DNA from: CAZTCJ01 sp964612085
GTDB taxonomy: Bacteria > Pseudomonadota > Alphaproteobacteria > JAJFIK01
Direction: 5' to 3'
Length of the DNA stretch: 64,000 nucleotides
NCBI GenBank assembly: GCA_964612085.1
Contig: CAZTCJ010000005.1
Coordinates: forward strand, 31,244-95,243
A program made the translations under genes and the position numbers. The notes under the pieces were generated by a model that saw only the letters and a list, made by a program, of their open reading frames with translations, had not been told where the DNA came from and did not search any database. This document shows, piece by piece, positions 53,501 through 62,800 of this stretch (position 1 is the stretch's first letter; every line of letters starts with the position of its first letter).

Positions 53501-53631
53501 TGATTGCCTTCGGTCTTCTCGTGGGCACGATCATGACGCTCGGTGTCGTGCCGATCCTGTACAGTCTGTTGTTCGGTATCCAGCCGTCACGCAAGGGAAC
53601 CGACAAGAAGGAAGCAACGGTTTCAAAATGA
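50530..53631 (+). CDS. RND efflux permease (AcrB/MexB, HAE-1-like)
   Basis: A 1033-residue inner-membrane drug/proton antiporter of normal family length, with twelve helices and two large periplasmic loops. N-terminal RPVLYLIVTILMLAGAVSYFSLPAREDPEITI and the motif LATLVIALGLLVDNGIVIAEDFMRRVEDG include the conserved Asp/Asn relay region, and the second half has the matching ILGIFSLAGIIINNAIVLIDRI. The single-component adaptor and divergent TetR suggest export of a toxic hydrophobic compound. The start follows GGGAGGAG. Its stop overlaps the next start (ATGA). Confidence 0.95.
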   Translation: MNLSQIAFRFRPVLYLIVTILMLAGAVSYFSLPAREDPEITIREAIVTTTYPGLSAERIEQLVTRRLEEAIRRVAEVEEIRSLSLPGASIIHVEAYDRFFDLDQIWDDMRHEIELAQATLPDGTNAPVIQDNFGDVAVVTAALTSDDWPMNDMFDMAQHIRDQLYSVSGTKRVDILGVQEERIFIETSEARLGELGINTATLIRTLQEQNIIRPGGEIDTGQRSFVIEPTGNYTNVDDIRETLFRLPNSSDLVALQDLAQVYRAYVDPPVRKAYFDGEPALILSIVMLSGQSVLDYGAAVKAKLDEINATLPIGYELDIATFQADQVEKAVYGVTFNVLQTLGIVLAVVIVFLGLRTGLIVGAIVPAVMLSTIAIMGVFGMDLERMSLATLVIALGLLVDNGIVIAEDFMRRVEDGVSRDDALKQTGGELALPLLSSTLTTILVFLPLMLSQHVASEYARSISLVVLIALLASWVLAMTLTPNLCHSFIKTKDSGKKARFDPSGWLFRIMSSGYEVILRLVMRIRIAFLVLMLIVLGASVVSVMNAPQRFFPDSDRTQALVYVTLPSGVSTRTTDAKMQEIFQALEDRSRLPAVESFAGYVGFGGPRFVLSLTPIDQEPNKGFIVVNVDGTANMDSTIETLRALFAEEFSDIQVRVARMFLGPSDSTKLEVQVKGPDADYIYNIAERIEGIFTEIPGAIDISQNWQNRVPKIVVEIDQNRARRAGVSSTDIAQALSTYFSGTVVSEFREGDEIFPIVARGQGAERADIARLRTLPIQVPGANATVPLIQVADIGLVNEFASIHRENLFRTVTIEASNLIMTAEDMVPVIAPRLDELRADLAPGHTIEFDGVVAQSAEARAALLSNMPLTLGVIIVLLVTQFNSYRRPAIILLTIPLVLAGVALGLTIMQADFGLFVILGIFSLAGIIINNAIVLIDRIDIERQESEDAFEAIVSASVRRLRPILMTTVTTILGLLPLIIARDPLFYGMSSVIAFGLLVGTIMTLGVVPILYSLLFGIQPSRKGTDKKEATVSK

Positions 53632-54653
53632 GGATTTCGCGTCCCCTTAGCCTGATGGCGGCGGTCAGTCTCGGTTCGATGGTCCAGGCCACCGCTGAAG
53701 AGGCCGGTCCCGGTGCGTCCGACTACAGCTCGATCGCGCTCGTGGTCGAGAACGATGTTTTCGCGGGCACCGACCGGAACTACACCAACGGCCTGAAACT
53801 GGCCTTTACCTCCTCCCCCGTTCTCGACGATCAGTTGACGGATGTCGCGGAGTTCATCAGCAATACCCTGTTGGGCCGGGACGAGGGCGATATCCTGCGC
53901 AAGGAAATCGGTATCGGCCACAGTATTTTCACCCCCGAGGACCGTCTGGCGCGGGAACCCCTGCCGGACCAGCACCCCTATGCCGGCTGGCTTTATCTGG
54001 AGTTCTCCGCCCTCCTCGCCCGGCCCGAGCGGAACATCTTCGATACGCTGACGCTGCAGCTTGGCGTGGTCGGCCCCAGCGCCGGCGGGGAATTCGTCCA
54101 GAATAATTTCCACAATTTGATCGGCGACGACGAGCTGCGCGGCTGGGATAATCAGTTGCGGGACGAGCCGGGCCTCGCCCTGTCCTTCAACCGCAAGCAC
54201 CGCTTCAACTTCGTGCAATGGGGCAAGCAGGACCGCTTCGGCATCGACTTCGTCCCCTCCTACGGGGCGACCGTGGGCAATGTCCTGACCCAGGCCAGCC
54301 TGGGCGCCACGTTCCGGTTCGGTTTCGATCTGGACCAGACCTTCGGCCCGCCACGCGTGCGGCCGGCGCTGGGAGGTGCGGCGCTTTTCGAGTCGCAAGC
54401 TTCGATCGGCAGCTATTTCTTCATCGGCATGGAAGGGCGCGCGGTGGCGCAGAACATCTTCCTTGACGGGAACACCTGGCGCGACAGTCTCAGCGTGGAC
54501 AAGGAACCCTTTGTCGGCGACCTGCAGGCCGGTTTCGTCTTTCAGATTTACGACTGGCTCCTGACCTGGACGGCCGTCGCACGCACCAAGGAGTTCGAGA
54601 CGCAAGGTGAATTGCAGCGCTTCGGCGCCGTCAGCGTGGTGCGCCGGTTCTGA
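53628..54653 (+). CDS. LpxR-like lipid A 3'-O-deacylase, outer-membrane barrel
   Basis: A 341-residue beta-barrel protein (DUF2219/LpxR). The signal peptide ends VQATAEE. IALVVENDVFAGTDRNYTNGLKLAFTS holds the catalytic Asn-Asp pair and the NYTNG motif; DQHPYAGWLYLEFSA is the next conserved block; and the last strand ends VSVVRRF with a terminal Phe. LpxR of Salmonella removes the 3'-acyloxyacyl chain from lipid A in a calcium-dependent way. The gene overlaps the RND permease stop by four bases, so it is translated together with the pump. Confidence 0.88.
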   Translation: MRISRPLSLMAAVSLGSMVQATAEEAGPGASDYSSIALVVENDVFAGTDRNYTNGLKLAFTSSPVLDDQLTDVAEFISNTLLGRDEGDILRKEIGIGHSIFTPEDRLAREPLPDQHPYAGWLYLEFSALLARPERNIFDTLTLQLGVVGPSAGGEFVQNNFHNLIGDDELRGWDNQLRDEPGLALSFNRKHRFNFVQWGKQDRFGIDFVPSYGATVGNVLTQASLGATFRFGFDLDQTFGPPRVRPALGGAALFESQASIGSYFFIGMEGRAVAQNIFLDGNTWRDSLSVDKEPFVGDLQAGFVFQIYDWLLTWTAVARTKEFETQGELQRFGAVSVVRRF

Positions 54654-54683
54654 CCGCCGCGCACGGGACGGAGAACTAAAAGG

Positions 54684-54719
54684 CCGGAGACGGATCGTAG
54701 CGCACCCGTCCCCGGTTTT
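54684..54719 (+). terminator. Probable terminator of the pump-LpxR operon
   Basis: CCGGAGACGG pairs imperfectly with CCGTCCCCGG and is followed by TTTT, about 30 bases after the LpxR stop codon. Confidence 0.6.
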
Positions 54720-54766
54720 AGGAAATCAGGACGCCAGATCCAGGACGATCCGGCCCGCCTGAGATA

Positions 54767-55399
54767 TCACGCCGCGAAAGGCCCTTCGCCGCCCACATCG
54801 CCGACGTCATGGCCGTTCATGTAAAGGCGCGTATGGGACGGCGTCGCGCCCGCTACCGTTTGAAGCGCCATGCAGGCCTGACGGCACCAGGAGACGAATT
54901 GTTCCAGCTTTTCCTGCGGTTCGTCGCTTTCGATCAGCAGGTTCATTTCCATGCGTTCGCCCTTGCCGAAGACGTCGGAAGGATGGATCCCGCCGAAATC
55001 GAGCGTGGTGGTCCAGGACGACCGCTGTTCAAGGCGTACGGACGAAATCTCGATATCCAACTGTTTGCTGAGCATTTCCACATGGCTCATGAGGCAGAAG
55101 CCGAGCCCTGCCGCGAAATACATCAGAGGAGACGGAGCCGTTCCGCGCCCGCCCACGACCGTGCCTTCGTCGCTGATGATCTCCCAGACACCGCCATTGG
55201 GCACATTACTGAAGATCGTCGCCTTCTTCAGATGCATGCCCTGGGGCATGGACTCCACATTGACATGGGCATCGAATTGCATGCGCTCGCCTTCCTTCAC
55301 CTTTTTGAGGTGGGGATCCGGCAAGGTCTGCTGCTCCGGCTCTGCACTGATCTTCCGCACAATGGTGTTTGAAGACATAATCCAAGAGACATCTGTCAT
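54767..55399 (-). CDS. OsmC family peroxiredoxin-like protein
   Basis: A 210-residue OsmC-fold protein. GRGTAPSPLMYFAAGLGFCLMSHVEMLSKQL carries the first conserved cysteine, and QFVSWCRQACMALQTV the second. Both are the catalytic thiols of OsmC/Ohr peroxidases (or, in some members, have other functions). The start MTDVSW follows AAAGGATCAGG. It is transcribed away from a TetR gene, and two 15-bp operators flank the shared promoter. The link to the same operator as the efflux pump suggests a common stress inducer. Confidence 0.84.
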   Translation of the reverse strand: MTDVSWIMSSNTIVRKISAEPEQQTLPDPHLKKVKEGERMQFDAHVNVESMPQGMHLKKATIFSNVPNGGVWEIISDEGTVVGGRGTAPSPLMYFAAGLGFCLMSHVEMLSKQLDIEISSVRLEQRSSWTTTLDFGGIHPSDVFGKGERMEMNLLIESDEPQEKLEQFVSWCRQACMALQTVAGATPSHTRLYMNGHDVGDVGGEGPFAA

Positions 55400-55551
55400 G
55401 ATCCTGATCCTTTCTGCCGCCTGATAGGGCCGGTCCCACCACTCTTTGGAGTGAGGGGGGGGGACGTGATGGGACCGGCAGATACGACGCTGTTTGGGGG
55501 GAGCAAACAACACCGCCGATCGGTACACATATCAGGATACCGATCTATATG

Positions 55552-55566
55552 ACCAAACCGTTCGGT
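55552..55566. promoter_or_regulatory. TetR operator copy ACCGAACGGTTTGGT (minus strand)
   Basis: On the plus strand this reads ACCAAACCGTTCGGT. It is the inverted partner of the site at 55610, with 43 bases between the two. It lies about 150 bases upstream of the OsmC start and so faces the OsmC promoter. Confidence 0.7.
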
Positions 55567-55609
55567 CATAGTCTGAACTTGACGCCGGCCAGGCGCGATG
55601 TCAATAGTG

Positions 55610-55624
55610 ACCGAACGGTTTGGT
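55610..55624. promoter_or_regulatory. TetR operator copy ACCGAACGGTTTGGT before the second TetR gene
   Basis: This is identical to the complement of the site at 55552. It lies 18 bases before the preferred TetR start codon, where a repressor would block its own transcription. With the longer start at 55598 it would lie inside the coding sequence, which argues for the later start. Confidence 0.72.
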
Positions 55625-55642
55625 TCAAAAAACTACAGAGCG

Positions 55643-56266
55643 ATGTTGCAAGCGATTGATCTGAAAAATAAAAAGGCCCGGCAGATTTTGCGGGGCGCGA
55701 AGTCGGCGTTCTTGGATCTTGGATATGAAGGCGCCAGCACGGACGAAATCGTCCGGCGCGCCGGCGTTTCGAAAGGCACGCTGTACAACTATTTTCCCGA
55801 CAAGAAGACGTTGTTCGCTGCCTTCGTGCACGGCGAATGCGAGGAACAGGCACGCCGCATCTTCACGATCGATCCAAGGGCAGACGATATCGAGATCGCC
55901 CTACGGCATATTGCGAAAAACTATTGCGCGCTCATGGTCTCCCCCTTCATGCAAGGCATCCTTCGGATCGTCGTGGCGGAGGCGGAACGGTTTCCGGACC
56001 TGGCCCATATTTTTTACGAATCCGGCCCCCTTCTGGGCCATGAGCGGTTGTCCGCCCTGCTCAAGGAGGCCGTTGAAGACGGCGTGCTCGCCATAGGCGA
56101 CATTGAACTCGCGGCCCACCAGTTCATTCAACTGGGCCGCAGCGATCTCTTCTTCAAACGGTTGTTCTGCATCCAAAGAACCTTCACGGATGCTGAGATA
56201 AGCCGCATCGCCAACAGCGCCGTCGACGCGTTTCTAAAAATGTATGGCACGCCGCGACATCCATGA
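55643..56266 (+). CDS. TetR/AcrR family regulator, paralogue of the pump regulator
   Basis: A 207-residue repressor. The HTH KARQILRGAKSAFLDLGYEGASTDEIVRRAGVSKGTLYNYFPDKKTLF is nearly the same as in the TetR at 48281, and the C-terminal domain is of the same type (MQGILRIVVAEAERFPDLA). The start ATGTTGCAAG is chosen because a longer reading frame would include the 55610 operator. It is divergent from the OsmC gene. Its operators are also present before the RND pump, so cross-regulation is likely. Confidence 0.88.
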   Translation: MLQAIDLKNKKARQILRGAKSAFLDLGYEGASTDEIVRRAGVSKGTLYNYFPDKKTLFAAFVHGECEEQARRIFTIDPRADDIEIALRHIAKNYCALMVSPFMQGILRIVVAEAERFPDLAHIFYESGPLLGHERLSALLKEAVEDGVLAIGDIELAAHQFIQLGRSDLFFKRLFCIQRTFTDAEISRIANSAVDAFLKMYGTPRHP

Positions 56267-56295
56267 ACTCAAGCATGGAGCGATGCCAATAACGG

Positions 56296-56790
56296 CTACA
56301 AGGACTGAGACTGTCCGTCTTTTTCCTGTTCGGTAAGATGATGACGAAATGTCTGTACCTTGCGTTGGCCTTGTGCGTCCGTGTAATGAAATTTGAAGGG
56401 CTCGGTCGGAAAGATGGACCGGCCTAGATCCAGCAGCATCTCATCCTGTCCGCCGAAGGGGGCGATCATTTCCATCAGCCAACCGTGCTGCCCTCCCTTC
56501 CACTGGTCAGCCCGCAGACGGGTAGCGCCTCTTTGCAGGGCCTGATCCGTTTCATCGGTCACCCGCGCCCACAGCGCCACGCCGGCGGGATGCTCCGGAC
56601 CGTAGAACACGCGATACTGTTCCAGGGCGATAGCCGGCATCGCGAACCATTCCAGATCGCCGATGAACATCTGTTTGTGGACAGGACTTTGACTCATAAG
56701 CCATGTGATTTCGCCAAGCATATGCGAGACGGTCCGGCCCGGCGCCGTCGACGATTTAGACAAGGGTGTATGCTCTTCTTTCTGGCTCAT
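56296..56790 (-). CDS. Toxin-activating lysine acyltransferase (HlyC/RtxC family)
   Basis: A 164-residue cytoplasmic acyl-ACP-dependent enzyme that acylates internal lysines of RTX toxins. LGEITWLMSQSPVHKQMFIGDLEWFAMPAI contains the catalytic His38, and GATRLRADQWKGGQHGWLMEMIAPFG the Asp95 and the WxGGxxGW motif typical for HlyC. The length is normal. It lies 32 bases downstream of the giant RTX gene, whereas in hly operons the acyltransferase gene comes first. The partner is therefore clearly the neighbouring RTX protein. Confidence 0.9.
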   Translation of the reverse strand: MSQKEEHTPLSKSSTAPGRTVSHMLGEITWLMSQSPVHKQMFIGDLEWFAMPAIALEQYRVFYGPEHPAGVALWARVTDETDQALQRGATRLRADQWKGGQHGWLMEMIAPFGGQDEMLLDLGRSIFPTEPFKFHYTDAQGQRKVQTFRHHLTEQEKDGQSQSL

Positions 56791-56821
56791 AACCGAACGA
56801 TCCCATTAAGCATCTGATCCA

Positions 56822-59800
56822 TCAAGCCCGAAGCTCCCGACGGATGCTAGCAGACGTCCAGCGCGACAGGGAAGACTGGGCCAGATCCTGTTGACGCAGA
56901 TCACCACTCTCTGTGACGCCTTGGCGTTCATCCATGGCGCCGCGGTCGGACCCGAAGGCCGCAAGCGCCTGACGGAAAAGCTGATCGGCCTTAATGGATT
57001 GGGCATCCGGCCGAATGGATCCGCCCTCCGGCCCGGGCATCGTTCCATCACCAGCCGCCTGAGTGACCGTCTCCTGATCGTCCAAACCGGAGAAGAGACG
57101 GTTTTGCTGTCCGGACGCCCTGCCGGCGACCAACCCATGGGACCACCAGGTTTGGTTCGATGATCCGGCACCCGAAAAATCCGCCAAAGCCCGCTGGAAA
57201 TCGCCAAGGCGGTTCTCGCCGGGCTCCCGGCCCGTCCCGGCATCGGTCTCAGCCGGACCTGTCTGCCGACGGGTACGGAAGCGATCGATGCGGTCTTTGA
57301 GGCTGTCGCGATGCGCCAGAGTCTGTTCCGTCAGCAGACGGACCGGATCCCGTCCGCCGGGTGAGCCGGCAGGGTCCGCAGCAGAGGAGGACGCATTGAT
57401 ATTCATATTGGGGTTGAAAAGATCCAACGGCCCTCGGTCTTCGCTGGTCGCCACGTCGGCCTGCAGTTCATTTTGTGCTTGGGCTTGAACCTGGCTTTCG
57501 ATATACCCGGCCCGGTCCGCCCCATCCATCAGCCATGGATATTGAGACAACTGATCCACGGTATTGGCGACACTGAGGTCCGCTTTCGCTTCCGGATTAT
57601 CCCCGACCAGACTGCCGGGCGCCCAGCTTTGGGCGTAAGCCGAGTCCAAAGGCGTATAGGCGAGTACGATATCGCCAGCTTCGTGCATTGAGCCGTCGGC
57701 TTTGGTCCAGACCGTCGTATTCAGAACCGTGTTATCCGTAAGCTGATCGGCGGATTGACCGGTCGGATCGCCCGTAAGCCGCAGCCCCGTCATGCCGAGT
57801 TGATCAAGGCTTTGCAGCTCGCTGGCATCGGCGGCACCGTTCTGATCGTAATCGCGCCAGATGGAGAACGCCTCCCAGGCCTCGTCTGCCGCGGTGAGCC
57901 AGCCGTCCCCATTGCTGTCATGGCCGGCAAGCCCTTCCAGATCTGTCTGGGCCCCTGGCGCATCATCGATGAAGGAAATTTCAGAGAGATCAGTGACGGT
58001 GCCATTGCCATCCCGGTCGAGAGTCAGGATCCCATCCGAGGACGCCACCCAGCCGACCTTATCAACCGTTCCGTCCCCATCCACATCGGCAACCGTGCCC
58101 GAAGCGTCGACCGGCACAAGATCGTAACCGTTCCCCTCAAGATCAAAAACGATGGGATAGAAGCCAAGAAGATCGTCATAGCTCTCCCAATAGACGGTCA
58201 CGGTAAAGTTCGTTGTCCCAGCTCCGTCGCTGGCGGCGACGCCCAGTGTGGAGACGGCCTGGCTCGTGCCGTTCCAAGGCACGGTACTCATCAGCGTGTT
58301 GCCGCTGAAGGACCACAGGGACGGATTTGCGCCGTAACCTGAGACCGAGGTGATGCTGAAGGACACCGGATCTCCGTCCGGATCCGTCGCGCTTACGGTG
58401 CCGATGGGACCGCCGGAGGCAAAGAAATCGGCATAGAGGAACTGATCATTGGCGATCGGCGCCGTATTGAAGCCCGTCTCCCGGCGTACCAGATTGGCCA
58501 AATCGAATTCCACACCGTCAACGATAATCGTCTCGACGCGGTTGGCTGTTCCCACACCCCAATTGTCGACACGGATCGTCTCGGCCAGATCCCACGGCAT
58601 TAGATCCGGCGTGCTCGGATTGCGGATTCCGAAGACCAGATCCCCTTGAAGATGACTGGCAAGCCCGTATTCCGTGATATCGGATGCCTCGACCACCTTG
58701 AACGTGAGATCGGTCAGCTCGATGCCCGGTCCGAACAGAATGGAATCCTCACCACCGAGATCGCTGATAACGTCCCGGCCTTCCGCCCGGTCAAATGTAT
58801 ACTGATCGTCGCCACCAGAACCGTAATAGGTGTCCGACCCGAGGCCGCCGACGAAAATATCACCATGGGTCGAGAAGGTGGTCGCGGATCCCGCACCATA
58901 AATGACATCGTCACCTTCGCCGCCGAACAGCCACTCGCGTGTGTTGGCCGCGCCGAACATCTCTGTAAGGCCGGTACCCATGCGGCGCATGGACGTGATG
59001 CCATCCAAAATAAGCCAGCCGCCATCATTGAAGCTGATCCGCTCGATGGAGTCAGATTCGTGGAAATAGACATCGATCACAGCAACGGACGAAGGACTGG
59101 CCGTGTTTCCATCCTCCACAACGGAAAGCTGAAGATCGTAAAATGTGCGTACATCCGGTTCGAACGGGTTGTGGTAGAACATCTCGTAATGGCTGAAGAC
59201 TTTTTGAGGCAGAACATGCCGCGCAGAGATGCCGAAGCCGAACAGGATTTCGTCGGACGTGCCGGACGAGTCGAGAATTTCGTCCGTACCGCCCCCACGA
59301 TTGATGACGTAAATATCCGAACCGCCGTTCCCGGACATCCAGTCGTTCCCGACATTGCCGCTGAAGGCCTCCGCTTCGGCACTTCCCACAAAGGTATCGT
59401 TGTAGCGCGTACCGACCGCATGCTCGATCGAGTCCAGCGTATGGTTGCCGGACCCCGTTGCCGTGACATTCGATGCGAAGTTGATCGTCACGGCCGATCC
59501 CCAATTCGCGTAATCGGCTGTATCGAACCCTTCGCCACCGATCAGAGAATCCGCACCCTGACTGGCGATGAACCAATCGTCACCGCGCAAACCCGTCAGA
59601 ACATTGGCGGAAGCATCCCCGATCAGCGTATCGGCAAAATCAGATCCCTGGAGATTCGCGATGTCCCAGAACTGATCCCCTTGAGCGTCGGCGCCCAGGG
59701 CCGATCCGGTTTCCAGATCGACCCAAACGGCACCCGGAGAGAGGGAGTAGCTCAGCGTCGCGCCGATTGACCCGTCGCCACGGATCTCATCGGCGCCTGC

Positions 59801-62800
59801 GCCCCCTTCCAGAACATCCCCTGTGCCGCCGCCGCCATAGATGTAATCGACACCGTCTAGGCCACGGATCGTGTTGGCGCTGCTGTCGCCGCGCAGCACA
59901 TCGCTATCGTTACTGCCTTCCAGATTTTCGAATTCGTAGAAGCGGACATCGCCGTATCGCGTGCCCGCCAGGCTCACATCCACACCGCCATCCGTGTCCC
60001 GGGCCCAAGACAGCGTATCGCGGCCCGTGCCACCGAAGAGATAATCATCACCCTGATCTTGGAAGGCATAGAAGAGATCGTCACCGGCATCCCCCCACAG
60101 ATCATCGCTGCCGGATCCCTCGACCAGGATGTCGTTGCCGTCGCCGCCATAAAGTTTGTCGCCGCCGCTGCCGCCCCACAGGTAATCGTCATCCTGTTCC
60201 CCATAGAGCGTGTCATTGCCGGTCCGTCCCAGAAGAACATCGTTGGCAACGCCGCCATAAAGCGTGTCATTGCCGGCCGATCCGTCGAGCCAGTCCCATC
60301 CCGCATATCCTCTCAGGATGTCCGCGCCGTTTCCGCCGATAAAGATATCGTCGGAGTCATTGGAGAATTGTCCGGCCACGAGCCAATCGTCCGGTTCCGC
60401 GATCCAGAACGCGTCCGGATTATAGTAAATACTATAGGTATCGCTGACGCTCACACCCGCCGACTGACCGCTGAAGATCCGCAAGTCATGGCCCGACGTA
60501 CCGGACGTCACCGTGAGATTCGTATTGAAGCCGATATTCGAACCGAAATCGGTTTGGGTGATCAGAATTTCCTCGCCCGTGTCGGCGATACCGTCCCGGT
60601 TGGCGTCCCGCACCACCTCAAGATCGGCGCCGGTCATTCTGAGCGCGAAATCCTCATACCCCAGATTGCCGCCGACAATGGTGCTGAGACTATCCGCAAA
60701 GCCCCTCATGCCGCCGAAGAAATCCGAGGGCGCGGCACGGTCCAGACCGAGTTCGGAAGCTCTTTGCAAAGTCACCAGCCAGGAAGCCGCGAACTGGGTC
60801 ACGCTCAAGCTTGTGATGATCGCATCGACACGCGCCTGATTGGCCGTATACCAAGAAGCATCCGTCGGATCGAGCGTGACTTCGTCCTGTGCCATAATCC
60901 GCGCGAACCGATCGGCATTATCCGTATAGAATGTCTGCTCGCTCGCCGGAAGCGTACTCCAGGCATCAGCGATCATATCGTTGATGAATTCGCGATTGTT
61001 CAGATAGAAGAGGTAATCCTCCGCTATCTGTAAATCGCCTGCAAGACCGATCACGCTATCCGCGTTACTGCGGGCAATGGCTCTTTTGAGGTAAAGCCCA
61101 CCCCCGACGATCTTGGTACGTTCGATTCCCCACAGGACGCCGTAATCGACCGCCTCGTCGGCTGTCGCCACATTGTGCCTAGTCGAACTGTTTCCGGTCT
61201 TGACCCAAAGCTGATCGGCCCTGTGTCCGTAAATCTGACGCACATGATCCAGATTGGCATTGGGCGCCACCCTGGCATCGCCGACGACCACGCCGATCAA
61301 TCCGTTGAGCGTATCACGGGCCGATTCCGCGATATTCCGGATCAGGCGTTCATTGCCACCGTCGCGGGACTGAACATCGCCCACATCAAAATATCCGGTA
61401 TCGAAGTCCAACATGACTTCGGCATTCGCTCGCGGAATGACCGGATCCGGTTTCTTGCCGAAGAGCTTGCCGATAAAGGCACCCAGGATGAAACCGATAA
61501 AGGCGCCGATACCTGGCACGATCACATTGGCGAGTTGCCCGAAGACTTTCGTCAGGGTGACATTGAGCGTCGTTGCGAAGAGGCCGATGGCGCCTGCACT
61601 GCCGGCCCCCACACCGAAAGCGAAGGATCCGATCGACGCCCCGATGGAAGACAGAATCGAACCCGCTTGCGTCGTGGGCTGAATAACCAGGGATCCCAGT
61701 TTCGCGCCCAGGAAGCTGCCGATCGATGCTTCAAGAGCCCCAATACTCTGTCCGGCCGTCGATGCGTCGATGGTGCCGCCCAGACCTTCGACCACGCTCG
61801 GTTCGATCACATTGCCGATCAGGCCGTCGAACAAGCCTTTTGCCGGATCGAGCGCATTGAAGACCACCGTGGACAGAACCGTGGACGAAGCCGTCTGAAA
61901 CAGTTCCGCGCCAAAACCTTCCAGACCGAGCGTATGACCCAACTCTAGGGCCAGGAACGAGCTGACCGTGCCGACCGTGCTCGAGGCAAAGCTTTGGACC
62001 AGTTCCGGCCCGAAATCCCCAAAGAAACCATCTGTTGCCAGACTGATTTGGGAGACCAGATCGACCTGCCTTTGGGCATCGATATACTGCCCGATATTCA
62101 AAGCAATCGTTCTGAAGGCGGCCGAACTGACCACGCCCAGGACCGGATTATCCCCAGCCAGAAAACGACCGACGGAAGACCCGATCGTTGCCGCGAACGG
62201 CGCAACGCGGAACGGACCTTGCACGGTACCCGAATATTCCAGCACACCGCTTTGCTGGTATTTTTCAAGATCCGCACTATGACGGATGATATTGCCGTTC
62301 ACATCGCGGATTTCCCGGACGATAATGTCCGTATTGCGATCGCCGTCGAGATCCTGTCCCGTCGCACCGATCTTCCAGACGGAGCCATCATCGTTGATGG
62401 AAACACCATAATAAAGGTCGTATTCCTCAAGACGATTGCCATTCTCGTCATAGGCTTCCAGCTTCACGGCCATTTTTGGGGTCGTGGGGAACAGATCCAG
62501 GAAGGATGTGTTGTGGACCCTGTTGTCATTGGCCACATAGGTTTTGTTCTTGGCGATCGTGAGATTGCAGATTTCCCGTGTATCGAACGATTCAGTATCA
62601 ACTTCGTCCGTCTCAAGAGGGGTCTTGATGCCGTCCCTGAAGGCGATCAGAGTGCCCCGTGCGTTTTTAAGCTGACCATCGGACGTCACGATGGAGCCGG
62701 ACCGTTTGGCAATCGAGGCAATGGCTTCAAAACCGCCTTGCTCGTTTAGAAATGGATGATCCGGGGTGCTGATGGTTCCGTCTTCCAGTTCGAAGAACAG

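Noticed and set aside
60017..60349. CRISPR-like repeat array
   Set aside because: The periodicity is the coding signature of GGxGxDxUx nonapeptides in frame, with no identical repeats or unique spacers.
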